Made by a program: the position numbers and the translations under genes
Notes under the pieces: model-generated
What the model was told of the DNA's origin: nothing
Seen by the model: the letters and a program-made list of their open reading frames with translations, nothing else
Databases searched by the model: none
DNA from: a virus
Direction: 5' to 3' (one strand)
Length of the DNA: 28,449 nucleotides
IMG/VR virus record: IMGVR_UViG_3300030450_000576
Coordinates: 1-28,449 of that record
Part shown: positions 8,583 through 16,116 of the stretch, piece after piece
How the letters are laid out: every line of letters begins with the position of its first letter
How positions within the stretch are numbered: position 1 is the first letter of the stretch

Positions 8583-9440
8583 ATGGCATTAACTATTACA
8601 TCAAGCAGCTATAACGGAACTCACGCAGGTGCATACGTTTCAGCAGCTTTAAAAACAGCAGCTTCTTTGGACTACATGACTATTAGAGATAGTGTAAACC
8701 ATAAAGAAGTGATTAACAAAGTAGCAGGTGCAAATTTAGTAAAAGACGCAACATGTGACTTTAACGAAAATTCAGCTACATTAACTTTAACAGAATCGGT
8801 TTTATTTGTAGAGCCGTTCCAAATTAACATAGACGTTTGTAAAAAAACTATGTTAGCAGATTGGTCTTACCACCAACAAGATGACTTCATGGCATATGCT
8901 ATGAGTTATTTATCTGACTCAATCGCAGACAGTATTGAACACAGTATATGGCAAGGAACTACAGGAACATCAGGACAATTTGACAAAATAAGCACTTCAG
9001 GCATGGTTTCATCTTCAGCTTCAGGTGCTTATACATCAGCTAACATTATTGCTAACTTACAAACTTTAGCGGCTGACATTCCTGCTAACGTGTACGGCAA
9101 AGAAGATCTGTACATCTATATGAACAAAAAGACTTATAGAAAGTATATAGCAGCAATTTCTGCTTTATCTGCTTTTCCTTTTAATCACATGGGGCAATAT
9201 ACACCAGAATTTGAAGGATTAAAAATTGCAATTGCACCTGGTGTTGCAGACACTCATATGTGGGCAGGTGAGAAAGGAAACGCATTCTTTGGAACTTCAA
9301 CAGGAATCGACATGGATTATACTTCAGTTAAAGTTTTAGACATGGAAAATCTTGACGGAAGTAACAATGTAAGAATGGTTGCAAAGTGGACGGCAGGTTG
9401 TCAAGTAGGCGTTGCATCAGACTTTACACATCAAGGATAA
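8583..9440 (+). CDS. Major capsid protein, HK97-fold type (285 aa)
   Basis: Forms the icosahedral shell. The length and layout fit an HK97-fold capsid protein of Bacteroidetes phages: an N-terminal arm, a VLFVEPFQINIDVCKKT strand region (about 76-92), a long helix region (DFMAYAMSYLSDSIADSIE, about 101-119) resembling the spine helix, and a C-terminal A-domain-like part (YIYMNKKTYRKYIAAISAL, then VKVLDMENLDGSNNVRMVAKW). There is no obvious N-terminal delta domain, in line with a separate scaffold gene upstream. The ATG lies behind a purely A-rich leader, common at strongly expressed Bacteroidetes genes. A stable RNA hairpin follows the gene. Confidence 0.85.
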   Translation: MALTITSSSYNGTHAGAYVSAALKTAASLDYMTIRDSVNHKEVINKVAGANLVKDATCDFNENSATLTLTESVLFVEPFQINIDVCKKTMLADWSYHQQDDFMAYAMSYLSDSIADSIEHSIWQGTTGTSGQFDKISTSGMVSSSASGAYTSANIIANLQTLAADIPANVYGKEDLYIYMNKKTYRKYIAAISALSAFPFNHMGQYTPEFEGLKIAIAPGVADTHMWAGEKGNAFFGTSTGIDMDYTSVKVLDMENLDGSNNVRMVAKWTAGCQVGVASDFTHQG

Positions 9441-9457
9441 TAATAACACAGCAATAG

Positions 9458-9477
9458 GATAGGGGGCGACCCCTATC
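9458..9477 (+). promoter_or_regulatory. GC-rich RNA hairpin with GCGA tetraloop between capsid and tail-tube genes
   Basis: GATAGGGG (9458-9465) pairs perfectly with CCCCTATC (9470-9477), closing a GCGA loop of the GNRA class. No T-run follows, so it is not a classic intrinsic terminator. It may stabilise or process the capsid mRNA, or partly terminate it, giving more capsid than tail-tube message. The stem stands out in this AT-rich genome. Confidence 0.7.
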
Positions 9478-9503
9478 TAAATGCTACAAAAATAAAAACT
9501 ACT

Positions 9504-10067
9504 ATGGCTTGTAATTTAACTAAGGGAAGGAACATAACATGTCGTGACGGAATAGGCGGGATAAAAGCAGTTTATTTTGTACAACATGATGAATTAACTT
9601 CGTATGTAGCAGCTAGTGGTGAAGTAACAGACTTGGATTTAGGTTCAGGTGACGATATTTATAAATACACTTTAAAGCGTGGAACAGGCAGTGTAACAGA
9701 AACCGTAACAGGATCTAGCGAAAATGGAACTGTATTCTATACACACGCTTGTAATATCAAACTACACGATTTAACAAAAGAAGACCAAAATGAGATTAAG
9801 CTTTTAGCACAACAAAGACTTGTTGTTTTTGCTGAACTCAATCAACTTTCTTCAGGCGGTAAAAATAAAATCGTTGCTATGGGATTAGACAACGGTATGG
9901 AATTAACAACAGCAACAAATACATCAGGGGTAAGTCTAGGGGATATGTCAGGTTATGACATCAACCTAGAGTCGCAAGAAAATTCTCCGATGCAGTTAGT
10001 GGCTGACTATACAACTACTCCATTCGACAATGGTGCTTTCACTTTCAACGCAGTTGTAACGAGTTAA
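9504..10067 (+). CDS. Major tail tube-like structural protein (187 aa)
   Basis: It begins MACNLTKGRNITCRDGIGGI and continues KAVYFV, a start I recognise from a widespread structural family of Bacteroidetes phages, usually encoded near the capsid gene. The body is beta-rich (YKYTLKRGTGSVTETVTGSS, then NGTVFYTHACNIKL, then LGDMSGYDINLE), as expected for a tail-tube fold. It is the only good candidate for the tube subunit in this genome, which fits one copy next to the major capsid gene. It is placed between a stable hairpin upstream and an intrinsic terminator downstream, so it is probably strongly expressed. The tube role is family knowledge plus inference. Confidence 0.75.
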   Translation: MACNLTKGRNITCRDGIGGIKAVYFVQHDELTSYVAASGEVTDLDLGSGDDIYKYTLKRGTGSVTETVTGSSENGTVFYTHACNIKLHDLTKEDQNEIKLLAQQRLVVFAELNQLSSGGKNKIVAMGLDNGMELTTATNTSGVSLGDMSGYDINLESQENSPMQLVADYTTTPFDNGAFTFNAVVTS

Positions 10068-10090
10068 CAAATAGATTATATCTAATAATT

Positions 10091-10116
10091 AAAGGGTGTT
10101 TTTACACCCTTTTTTT
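10091..10116 (+). terminator. Intrinsic terminator after tail tube gene
   Basis: AAAGGGTGT (10091-10099) and ACACCCTTT (10104-10112) form a perfect 9-bp stem with a TTTT loop, followed by further Ts. It ends the head operon that starts at 6923. A promoter-like motif starts 26 bases downstream. Confidence 0.9.
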
Positions 10117-10141
10117 ATTGGAGTACAAACAAAACAAACTT

Positions 10142-10160
10142 TTTTATATACTCTAGTATG
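10142..10160 (+). promoter_or_regulatory. Putative phage late promoter/initiation motif, copy 2
   Basis: TTTTATATACTCTAGTATG ends in the ATG of the gene at 10158. It matches the 6907 and 26189 sites at 16 of 19 positions. Its place directly after an intrinsic terminator supports a restart of transcription here. An AAAC lies 15 bases upstream of the motif, as at copy 1. Confidence 0.55.
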
Positions 10161-10655
10161 TTACACATAACTTACGGATCTAACGCAACCTTTTATGTCA
10201 CTACGGAAGAAAAAAGAATTGATACTTCGGTTGCTTCGGCACGTGTTAGACTTCTTTTTAAGTTTATAAACGATATGACAGGCGCAACTAAATATGCATA
10301 TGGAACAAGCACATCACATAATGACGCAAATAGAATCTATCAACGTTATACGTCAGTCTTGATCCAACACAACACAAGCGAAGACGTATTTACAGGCAAA
10401 GTTAATTTCAAACCTTATGGCTATTGGAAATATGAGGTATACGAAGTTAGCTTTAATGGTTCTGTACCTACTTTAACAGCAGCTACAGCACCTATAAACG
10501 AATCAGACGTAGCTAACGACACTTCAGGAGTACACGGAGTAGTTAAGGGCAAGGTAGAAGAAGGGAAACTTTACGTAACTGAAACGTCAGGATCAGAGCA
10601 AGTAAGATACACAGAACATACAGAAACAACAACAAATTATTTATACACAAATTAA
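10158..10655 (+). CDS. Conserved virion-associated protein, unknown function (165 aa)
   Basis: I cannot name it. It is beta-rich, with VFTGKVNFKPYGYWKYEVYEV (about residues 76-96), and later GKVEEGKLYVTE, a repeated pattern I associate with small structural proteins of Bacteroidetes phages. No signal peptide or membrane segment is visible. It is the first gene after the terminator and starts a group of small genes that leads to the portal gene, so it is probably a late virion or assembly protein. Its ATG is the end of a promoter-like 19-nt motif, which supports this start. Confidence 0.6.
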   Translation: MLHITYGSNATFYVTTEEKRIDTSVASARVRLLFKFINDMTGATKYAYGTSTSHNDANRIYQRYTSVLIQHNTSEDVFTGKVNFKPYGYWKYEVYEVSFNGSVPTLTAATAPINESDVANDTSGVHGVVKGKVEEGKLYVTETSGSEQVRYTEHTETTTNYLYTN

Positions 10656-10667
10656 AAAAGACAAATT

Positions 10668-10967
10668 ATGAGTTTAGTAGATAGCAGCAATACATTATTA
10701 AGGGAACAACTAGGCAAAGGAAAAGTAGATATTTTTACTACAGATGTTATGTCAACAAAAGACTATTATTGCGTTTATTTTCCTGTTGCTTCAGTTATTT
10801 CAGCTATAACAATAGGCAATGCAAGTGGGGCGGCAGACACTAACCCTAACAAGCTTCACACCACTATCCCTGCAGGAACAACATTGTTTATGCGAATTAC
10901 AGGCATAACACTTTCGAGTGGTATTGGAATTGGCTATATGGAATCTGACGAAAGAACAGGACAATAA
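10668..10967 (+). CDS. Small predicted structural protein (99 aa)
   Basis: Family unknown. The central part reads VYFPVASVISAITIGNASG (about 25-43), followed by a second beta-rich half (PAGTTLFMRITGITLSSGIG), typical of short phage virion proteins such as decoration or fibre-associated subunits. It lies 12 bases after the previous stop, and its stop overlaps the next ATG (TAATG), so it belongs to the same late operon. The function is not known; the structural role is inferred from position and composition only. Confidence 0.5.
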   Translation: MSLVDSSNTLLREQLGKGKVDIFTTDVMSTKDYYCVYFPVASVISAITIGNASGAADTNPNKLHTTIPAGTTLFMRITGITLSSGIGIGYMESDERTGQ

Positions 10968-11710
10968 TGCTAAAAATAGGCAATAGTTTAAGTCTTTCAG
11001 CAGCAAAGACAACCTACTCTAATGACTTTTCATTATCATTTGACGGAACAAATGACTATGTTAATTTAGATGCAGCAGCAGCTTCATTTACAACAGCTAC
11101 AACAGAAGGTACAGTTGCTATATGGGCTAAAAGCTTAACTACATCAGGATCAAAAACATTATTTAGAGCAGTAGCAGATAGCAATAATGAATTCTTTATC
11201 TTTTGGCATAATTCATCAGATGAGTGGCGTTTTACTTATAAGGCAGGTGGAACAGGAAAGAAAGTACAGTATTCAGCAGGAACAACTGATTCAGATAACG
11301 CATGGCATTTATTTGTTATGACATGGAGTGCTGACGGTGACGTTTTAAAAGCATACGTTGACGCAACACAAGTTGGTAGTGACGTTGCTAGTTTAGGAAC
11401 TTGGAGTGGTGATATAGCAGCAGTTGACGTAGGGCAGAACACATCTGACGGTGCATATTACAAAGGACTTTTAGATGAATTTGCTGTATGGAATGAACCC
11501 CTAACAGCAGCAGAAATTACAGCTATATATAATGGCGGTAGATCTTCAATAGATTTAACGTCTAACTATGGTAATTATACAAGCGCAGCTAATTTAAAAG
11601 GTTATTGGCGTTTTAACGAGGGTACAGGAACAACAGCAATAGATCATTCACAAAATAATCTAGTAGGTACATTAACAAATGGAACAGCCTATTCAACAAC
11701 TACAATATAA
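10967..11710 (+). CDS. LamG/concanavalin A-like jelly-roll protein (247 aa)
   Basis: Residues about 15-195 form a LamG-like fold: it opens with YSNDFSLSFDGTNDYVNL, then GTVAIWAKSL, WHLFVMTWSADGDVLKAYVD, and the typical end LDEFAVWNEPLTAAEITAIYNG. A short tail (LKGYWRFNEGTGTTAIDHS) is the start of another such unit. Proteins of this fold bind glycans and are frequent in phage decoration and adhesion proteins. Here it stands alone in the late operon, 1-base coupled to both neighbours, upstream of the portal. It may decorate the head or bind host or environmental polysaccharide; nothing in the sequence decides this. Confidence 0.78.
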   Translation: MLKIGNSLSLSAAKTTYSNDFSLSFDGTNDYVNLDAAAASFTTATTEGTVAIWAKSLTTSGSKTLFRAVADSNNEFFIFWHNSSDEWRFTYKAGGTGKKVQYSAGTTDSDNAWHLFVMTWSADGDVLKAYVDATQVGSDVASLGTWSGDIAAVDVGQNTSDGAYYKGLLDEFAVWNEPLTAAEITAIYNGGRSSIDLTSNYGNYTSAANLKGYWRFNEGTGTTAIDHSQNNLVGTLTNGTAYSTTTI

Positions 11711-11934
11711 TGACAAACTACGTTATAATAAGAGCAGATGAGGTTGAAAATATAGACTTTACACAAGTTTTAGAAAATTCAGCAGAAACATTAAGATTTT
11801 CGCTAGATTTTACATTGACGTTTGTTAAATACGAAGGTGAACAACCTTCATTTTTAGCAGGAAAGACAGAATACACTAACGCAGAAATGCTAGTAATACT
11901 TGCCGCTGAAGATTGGTCGGCAGAAGAAGAATAA
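11710..11934 (+). CDS. Small acidic protein, unknown (74 aa)
   Basis: Not recognised. It is acidic, with a predicted alternation of short strands and one helix (NAEMLVILAAEDWSAEEE at the end). The ATG overlaps the stop of the LamG gene and the portal gene follows 2 bases after its stop, so it is translated as part of the late operon. It may be a structural or assembly accessory. No motif supports a more exact role. Confidence 0.45.
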   Translation: MTNYVIIRADEVENIDFTQVLENSAETLRFSLDFTLTFVKYEGEQPSFLAGKTEYTNAEMLVILAAEDWSAEEE

Positions 11935-11936
11935 AT

Positions 11937-13778
11937 ATGGATAATATATTAAACATAAATTTAGAAAGTTCAACGTCACCAAAAATTATTGAAAATCAAT
12001 ACAAAGATTGGATTGAATATGGAACTGAGGACTATCGCAACCTGTTCCCACAATTTTTAATTGACTTATATTACAATTCAAGTACACACGCTGCAATAGT
12101 TAATGCAACAGCAGATATGATTGCAGGTGAAAGTATTATAGTTGAAGAGTCAGAAAATTTAGATGCTTATGTAAATCTTAAAAAGTTTATAGCTAACGCA
12201 AATTCTAAAGAGGATCTTCACACAGTATTTAAAAAATGCGCATTTGATTTAAAGTTACATGGTAGTTTTGCACTTAACGTTATTTGGAGTAAAGACAAAT
12301 TAAATATCAGTGAAATTTATCACGTGCCTATGGAACGTATTAGAGCAGGTAAACCTAACGCAATGGGCAGGGTGGATAAGTACTATATTTCAGCAGACTG
12401 GAGCAACGTAAGAAAAAATAAACCTGTGCCTGTACCAGCTTTTAATATGAACGATAGAACATCAGCAAGTCAAATTTTAGTTGAAGGATTATACAGCCCT
12501 AATATGGAAATCTATAACACTCCAGACTATGTATCAGGTTGTAATTGGGCATTAATAGATCAGAAAGTGTCTGAATTTCATCTAAACAACATACAGCATG
12601 GATTTTCAGGTAGCTATTTTATCAGCTTTGCGAATGGTGTGCCTACTGCCGAAGAAAGACTAGAGATAGAAAGAAGCATAACAAAAAAATTCACTGGCAC
12701 AAAAGCAGCAGGTAGGTTCATACTGACATTTAGTGATGATAAGAACAGAACACCTGAAATAACACCAATAGATCAATCAAACGCAGATAAACAATATCTA
12801 GCTTTACAAGAGTTGCTTGTTCAAAACATACTTACAGCACACAGGGTTACAAGCCCTATGTTAATGGGTATTCGTAGCGATAGTGGATTAGGAAACAACG
12901 CACAAGAGATGATAGAAGCATACGAAATATATAGCAATAGCGTTGTTAGGCCATTTCAAGAATTACTTTTAAAATGTTTTAAAAAGATCTTAGAGGTAAA
13001 TGAAATCAATCTACCTATATCAATACAACAATTTAAACCTGTTTCTACAAGGTGGAGTTTAGATACATTAAAAGAAATTCTTACACAAGATGAGATAAGA
13101 GAGGAAATTGGATTAGAGCCATTACAAGACACAGAAGAAACATTAAAAGAAGAAGAAGAAGACAAAAAGTATGAAATGTCAGAAGAAGATTCAGTTAAAC
13201 TAGAACAAGAAATTATAAATTATATTAATTCTTTAGACTATGATAACGAAACTGACTTTGAAGAAGATCACGAACTAGTAGAAGAAGAACAAGTAGAAAA
13301 TGAAGAAGAAGATAGGTTGAGATATGAAGAATTTGTTTCAGCTTCAGGTAAACAAGCCCGTTCAAGATATGATAGGCAATTATTTAAACTACGTTATGTA
13401 TATCGTGGTGGATCAATTAAAGACAATTCAAGAGATTTTTGCAGAAACCTTATAGGCAGTCATTATGGTAGTTTATTTACTAGAGAAGACATAGCAGGAA
13501 TGAGAGGGCAAAATGAGGGTTTTGGATCTTACAACGTTTTAAAATATAAAGGTTCATACAACTGCCGCCACTATTGGTTAAGGCGTGTTTATGTATTAAA
13601 GAAAGCACCTAGAAGAATGGTTATTGACGGAAAAGAGTATAAAAAAGGTGACTATTTACCAAAAGAATTAAAAAATTATTATCCTAGAAACAAGGGCTAT
13701 GTACCACAAGACGCAGGAGTGCCTGTGTTAGATAATGTAGAAAGCGCAGGATCTAGAGTAAATGCAAAAGTAAAATAA
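11937..13778 (+). CDS. Portal protein with C-terminal Cys/His domain (613 aa)
   Basis: Residues 1-400 are a phage portal: NSSTHAAIVNATADMIAGE, LHGSFALNVIW, IYHVPMERIRAG, a long helix after NNAQEMIEAYEIYSNSVVRPF and a wing region. An acidic linker (about 398-460, many Glu) joins a second domain at 475-613 with SRDFC (498-502), REDIAGM and YNCRHYW (541-547). I recognise this tail domain from other Bacteroidetes phage portals but not its function. I prefer the ATG at 11937, 2 bases after the previous stop, over a TTG 24 bases upstream that would overlap that gene. Its position downstream of capsid and tail tube genes, away from terminase, is unusual. Confidence 0.83.
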   Translation: MDNILNINLESSTSPKIIENQYKDWIEYGTEDYRNLFPQFLIDLYYNSSTHAAIVNATADMIAGESIIVEESENLDAYVNLKKFIANANSKEDLHTVFKKCAFDLKLHGSFALNVIWSKDKLNISEIYHVPMERIRAGKPNAMGRVDKYYISADWSNVRKNKPVPVPAFNMNDRTSASQILVEGLYSPNMEIYNTPDYVSGCNWALIDQKVSEFHLNNIQHGFSGSYFISFANGVPTAEERLEIERSITKKFTGTKAAGRFILTFSDDKNRTPEITPIDQSNADKQYLALQELLVQNILTAHRVTSPMLMGIRSDSGLGNNAQEMIEAYEIYSNSVVRPFQELLLKCFKKILEVNEINLPISIQQFKPVSTRWSLDTLKEILTQDEIREEIGLEPLQDTEETLKEEEEDKKYEMSEEDSVKLEQEIINYINSLDYDNETDFEEDHELVEEEQVENEEEDRLRYEEFVSASGKQARSRYDRQLFKLRYVYRGGSIKDNSRDFCRNLIGSHYGSLFTREDIAGMRGQNEGFGSYNVLKYKGSYNCRHYWLRRVYVLKKAPRRMVIDGKEYKKGDYLPKELKNYYPRNKGYVPQDAGVPVLDNVESAGSRVNAKVK

Positions 13779-14344
13779 TGGCAAACTACGTTTTATTCAT
13801 ATCAGAAAACAGACTGAAAGATAGCACAGCAATAGGTGGTAATGTTGATGTTGAGTACATACTGCCCTATATAAAAGTAGCACAAAAAAAGTACATTGAA
13901 ACTAAACTAGGAACAGACTTGTTTGCTAAACTACAATCAGATATTACGGCAGGATCTTTGTCAGGTGCTTATCAAACTTTAGTTGACGACTACATTCAAG
14001 ACGCTTTAACACATTGGAGTTTTTATGAAGCTTTGCCATTTTTACGTTATAAAGTAATGAATAATAATGTTGTTTCAAAGACAGCAGAAAACGCAACAGC
14101 ATTAAGTAGAGAAGAAGCACAAGACTTACGTGAAGAAATAAGAAACACAGCAGAATTTTATACAGAAAGACTTATAGACTATATAAAAAATAATACTGCT
14201 GACTACCCTGAATATAGTACGAACAGCGGTGCAGACGTTAGCCCTGATAAAAACGCTTTCTATTCAGGAATGAATTTGGAAAGAAATCAAAACGACAGGC
14301 GAGAAATAACATTAGATGATTTTCTTACACCTGATTTAAAATAA
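13778..14344 (+). CDS. Head-tail adaptor, DUF6712-like (188 aa)
   Basis: Likely a connector ring protein that binds the portal. Residues about 25-100 show the pattern of this Bacteroidetes phage family: ILPYIKVAQKKYIETKLGTDLFAKL, then LVDDYIQDALTHWSFYEALPFLRYKV. It is mostly helical, with a disordered C-terminus (ERNQNDRREITLDDFLTPDLK). Its start overlaps the portal stop by 1 base (TAATG), the usual place for an adaptor. The family link is recognised by pattern; the function of the family as adaptor is from related phages. Confidence 0.72.
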   Translation: MANYVLFISENRLKDSTAIGGNVDVEYILPYIKVAQKKYIETKLGTDLFAKLQSDITAGSLSGAYQTLVDDYIQDALTHWSFYEALPFLRYKVMNNNVVSKTAENATALSREEAQDLREEIRNTAEFYTERLIDYIKNNTADYPEYSTNSGADVSPDKNAFYSGMNLERNQNDRREITLDDFLTPDLK

Positions 14345-14466
14345 TGAAACGAGGAACATACAAACCTAAACCAAAAAACGAAAAAGCATTGAAGAACTTT
14401 TTACAAGAAAAACCAAAGAAAAATGAGAGAAGTAAAAGACACGCTATTAGTAGGTGTAGCAAATAG
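14344..14466 (+). CDS. Small basic protein, unknown (40 aa)
   Basis: A short lysine-rich reading frame (MKRGTYKPKPKNEKALKNFL, ending HAISRCSK). The ATG overlaps the last base of the adaptor stop (TAATG) and the 3' end overlaps the start of the next small gene by 44 bases, so it is coupled to its neighbours. Peptides of this kind, rich in Lys and Pro, are often seen just before holin genes in Bacteroidetes phages. No function can be given. Confidence 0.45.
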   Translation: MKRGTYKPKPKNEKALKNFLQEKPKKNERSKRHAISRCSK

Positions 14467-14587
14467 TACAGCAATAGGCATGAATCTAACTGAATGTAAT
14501 GAATACCTTACATTTGCATCTTTATCTTTGGCAATTATTTATACAATTTATAAATTTTTTAGGTTTGAAAAAAAGAAAACTAAATAG
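14423..14587 (+). CDS. Small membrane protein, possible holin (54 aa)
   Basis: A short protein with a Gly/Ala-containing N-terminal half (LLVGVANSTAIGMNLTECNE), one clear membrane segment (about residues 29-46, LTFASLSLAIIYTIYKFF) and a strongly basic tail (RFEKKKTK). This layout fits a class III-like holin or a lysis accessory. It overlaps the genes on both sides and lies 106 bases before the M15 endolysin gene. The holin role is inferred from size, topology and position; a second holin candidate lies on the other side of the endolysin. Confidence 0.55.
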   Translation: MREVKDTLLVGVANSTAIGMNLTECNEYLTFASLSLAIIYTIYKFFRFEKKKTK

Positions 14588-14693
14588 TAAAAACCCACGC
14601 TATCTTCCTAAAGAAGAAAAGAAAGAAATAAAAGAAAGAAGGTTAATTATAGACTTGTTATTTGCACAAGTTTATGCAGTATTTTATAAATAA
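14565..14693 (+). CDS. Small basic protein, unknown (42 aa)
   Basis: The frame is open from 14499 (ATG within the preceding gene, 64 residues), but a TTG at 14565 giving 42 residues overlaps the previous stop by only 23 bases and is more plausible. The product is basic at first (KKRKLNSKNPRYLPKEEKK) and hydrophobic at the end (LLFAQVYAVFY). The stop overlaps the ATG of the endolysin gene (TAATG), which supports translation. The start is uncertain and the function unknown. Confidence 0.4.
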   Translation: MKKRKLNSKNPRYLPKEEKKEIKERRLIIDLLFAQVYAVFYK

Positions 14694-15064
14694 TGGCTTT
14701 CACATATTTCGCAATTACAGAATTTGACAGCCCTGACGAAGCAGGATCGGGCTTTGAAATGAACAAACATTTTGTTGAACTTTTAGATCAGGCAAGAGGA
14801 ATAGCAGGTTGCCCGTTTAGAGTGTCAAGTGGTTACAGAACACAAGAGCATAATAAAAAAGTAGGGGGTGTTTCTGACTCAGCACATTGTAAAGGGTTAG
14901 CAGTAGATTTATTATATAAAAACAACAACGAATTATATTTGATATTAAATGCTTTAATGAAGGTCGGAATGACTAGGTTTGGCATTTCTTTCAAATCAAA
15001 CTTTATTCATGTAGATATGGATATTTCCAAAGTTCAAAAAACTATTTGGACTTACAATTATTAA
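14693..15064 (+). CDS. M15-family peptidase endolysin (123 aa)
   Basis: A zinc D-Ala-D-Ala-type carboxypeptidase (peptidase M15A) that would cut the peptide part of peptidoglycan during lysis. It covers the whole compact domain: SGYRT at 46-50, SAHCKGLAVD with His65 and Asp72, and FIHVD with His106 as the third zinc ligand and Asp108 nearby. There is no signal peptide or separate wall-binding domain, so export would need a holin. Candidate holin genes lie on both sides. The ATG overlaps the previous stop. Confidence 0.88.
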   Translation: MAFTYFAITEFDSPDEAGSGFEMNKHFVELLDQARGIAGCPFRVSSGYRTQEHNKKVGGVSDSAHCKGLAVDLLYKNNNELYLILNALMKVGMTRFGISFKSNFIHVDMDISKVQKTIWTYNY

Positions 15065-15080
15065 TCAAAAATTTTATGTT

Positions 15081-15272
15081 ATGAGACAGTTTTTAATTTC
15101 ACAGATGCTTAAATCAAAAAAGTTTTGGTATGCAATATCATCAGTATGCGTACCTGCTATTGTAACTTATTTAGGCGTTGACGAAACAACAGCAACTAAT
15201 CTTTATTACGCACTACTTACCCTAGTATTAGGGCAGGGAATTGCGGACATGGGCAAGAATGCCACAAAGTAA
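15081..15272 (+). CDS. Putative holin, two membrane segments (63 aa)
   Basis: Short protein with two predicted membrane segments, at about 15-33 (FWYAISSVCVPAIVTYLGV) and 40-57 (NLYYALLTLVLGQGIADM), joined by an acidic turn (DETT). The N-terminus is basic (LKSKKF). The pattern is typical of small membrane proteins next to endolysins in Bacteroidetes phages and fits a class II holin. It follows the M15 gene by 16 bases and its 3' end overlaps the next gene by 14 bases. The function is inferred from topology and position. Confidence 0.65.
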   Translation: MRQFLISQMLKSKKFWYAISSVCVPAIVTYLGVDETTATNLYYALLTLVLGQGIADMGKNATK

Positions 15273-15978
15273 TCGTTATAGGTTAAAACCTAACGAAATA
15301 GAAACGATCCAACGTATGCGACAGGGCTTGAGGAATGTGTTAGTTGTAGGTGACTTGCATGAACCTTTTTGCCTTGACGCCTATTTGGATTTTGTTTTAG
15401 AACAACAAAGCATACATAACTGTTCAGAAATTGTCTTTATAGGTGACATTATTGACAACCATTATTCAAGCTATCATGAAACATCAGCAGACGGCATGGG
15501 TGGTTTAGATGAATTAGAGTTAGCAATAAAAAGAATAGCTAGGTGGTACAATGCATTCCCTTTTGCTACTGTAATAATTGGCAACCATGACAGAATGATT
15601 ATGCGTAAAGCACAAACAAGTGCTATACCTTCTAAATGGATAAGATCTTACAAAGAAGTTTTAAATGTACCTAATTGGAACTTTGTAGAACGTTACGAGT
15701 TAGACGGTGTACAATATATTCATGGTGAAGGCGGTACAGCTAGGGCTAAATGTCGTGCAGATATGATGAACACAGTACAAGGGCATTTACATACACAATC
15801 TTATTGCGAACATTACGTAGGCAAGAACTTTAGAGTGTTTGGCATGCAGGTGGGTTGCGGTATAGATCACGAATCCTATGCTATGGCCTATGCAAAGTAT
15901 GGAAAAAAACCAGCTATTGGAGTTGGAATAGTTAAAAACTATGGTACATTACCCTTAAATGTACTTATGCCTTTATAA
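15259..15978 (+). CDS. Calcineurin-like metallophosphoesterase (239 aa)
   Basis: All core motifs of the family are present: GDLH at 31-34, GDIID at 62-66, GNHD at 108-111, HGE at 155-157 and GHLH at 175-178, which together bind two metal ions. It should hydrolyse phosphodiesters or phosphomonoesters; the substrate cannot be read from sequence. I choose the ATG at 15259; a TTG at 15241 would add six residues. It overlaps the holin gene by 14 bases and is the last gene before the non-coding region, an unusual place for a phosphoesterase. It could act on nucleic acid ends or on small nucleotides such as signalling molecules; this is open. Confidence 0.85.
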   Translation: MPQSNRYRLKPNEIETIQRMRQGLRNVLVVGDLHEPFCLDAYLDFVLEQQSIHNCSEIVFIGDIIDNHYSSYHETSADGMGGLDELELAIKRIARWYNAFPFATVIIGNHDRMIMRKAQTSAIPSKWIRSYKEVLNVPNWNFVERYELDGVQYIHGEGGTARAKCRADMMNTVQGHLHTQSYCEHYVGKNFRVFGMQVGCGIDHESYAMAYAKYGKKPAIGVGIVKNYGTLPLNVLMPL

Positions 15979-16074
15979 TAACATACCCCCCGTGCGTTTT
16001 AACGCATTATCTTTATAATTTAATATCAACATACTATACAAGCATTAAAAACGCTTAAAAATCACTTATATATA

Positions 16075-16108
16075 GTTATTAAAAATTAATAGTTAATAAC
16101 TTATTAAC
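16075..16108. promoter_or_regulatory. Three linked inverted half-sites (GTTAATAA/TTATTAAC)
   Basis: GTTATTAA (16075-16082) is the inverse complement of TTAATAAC (16093-16100), and GTTAATAA (16092-16099) is the inverse complement of TTATTAAC (16101-16108), with one C between, making a 17-base palindrome. They end 8 bases before the -33 box of the early promoter. They could be an operator for a dimeric regulator or part of an origin. Confidence 0.5.
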
Positions 16109-16116
16109 GAAAAAGC

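Noticed and set aside
11913-11936. TTG start for the portal
   Set aside because: It would overlap the preceding gene by 22 bases, while an ATG at 11937 lies 2 bases after that stop and begins the conserved part.
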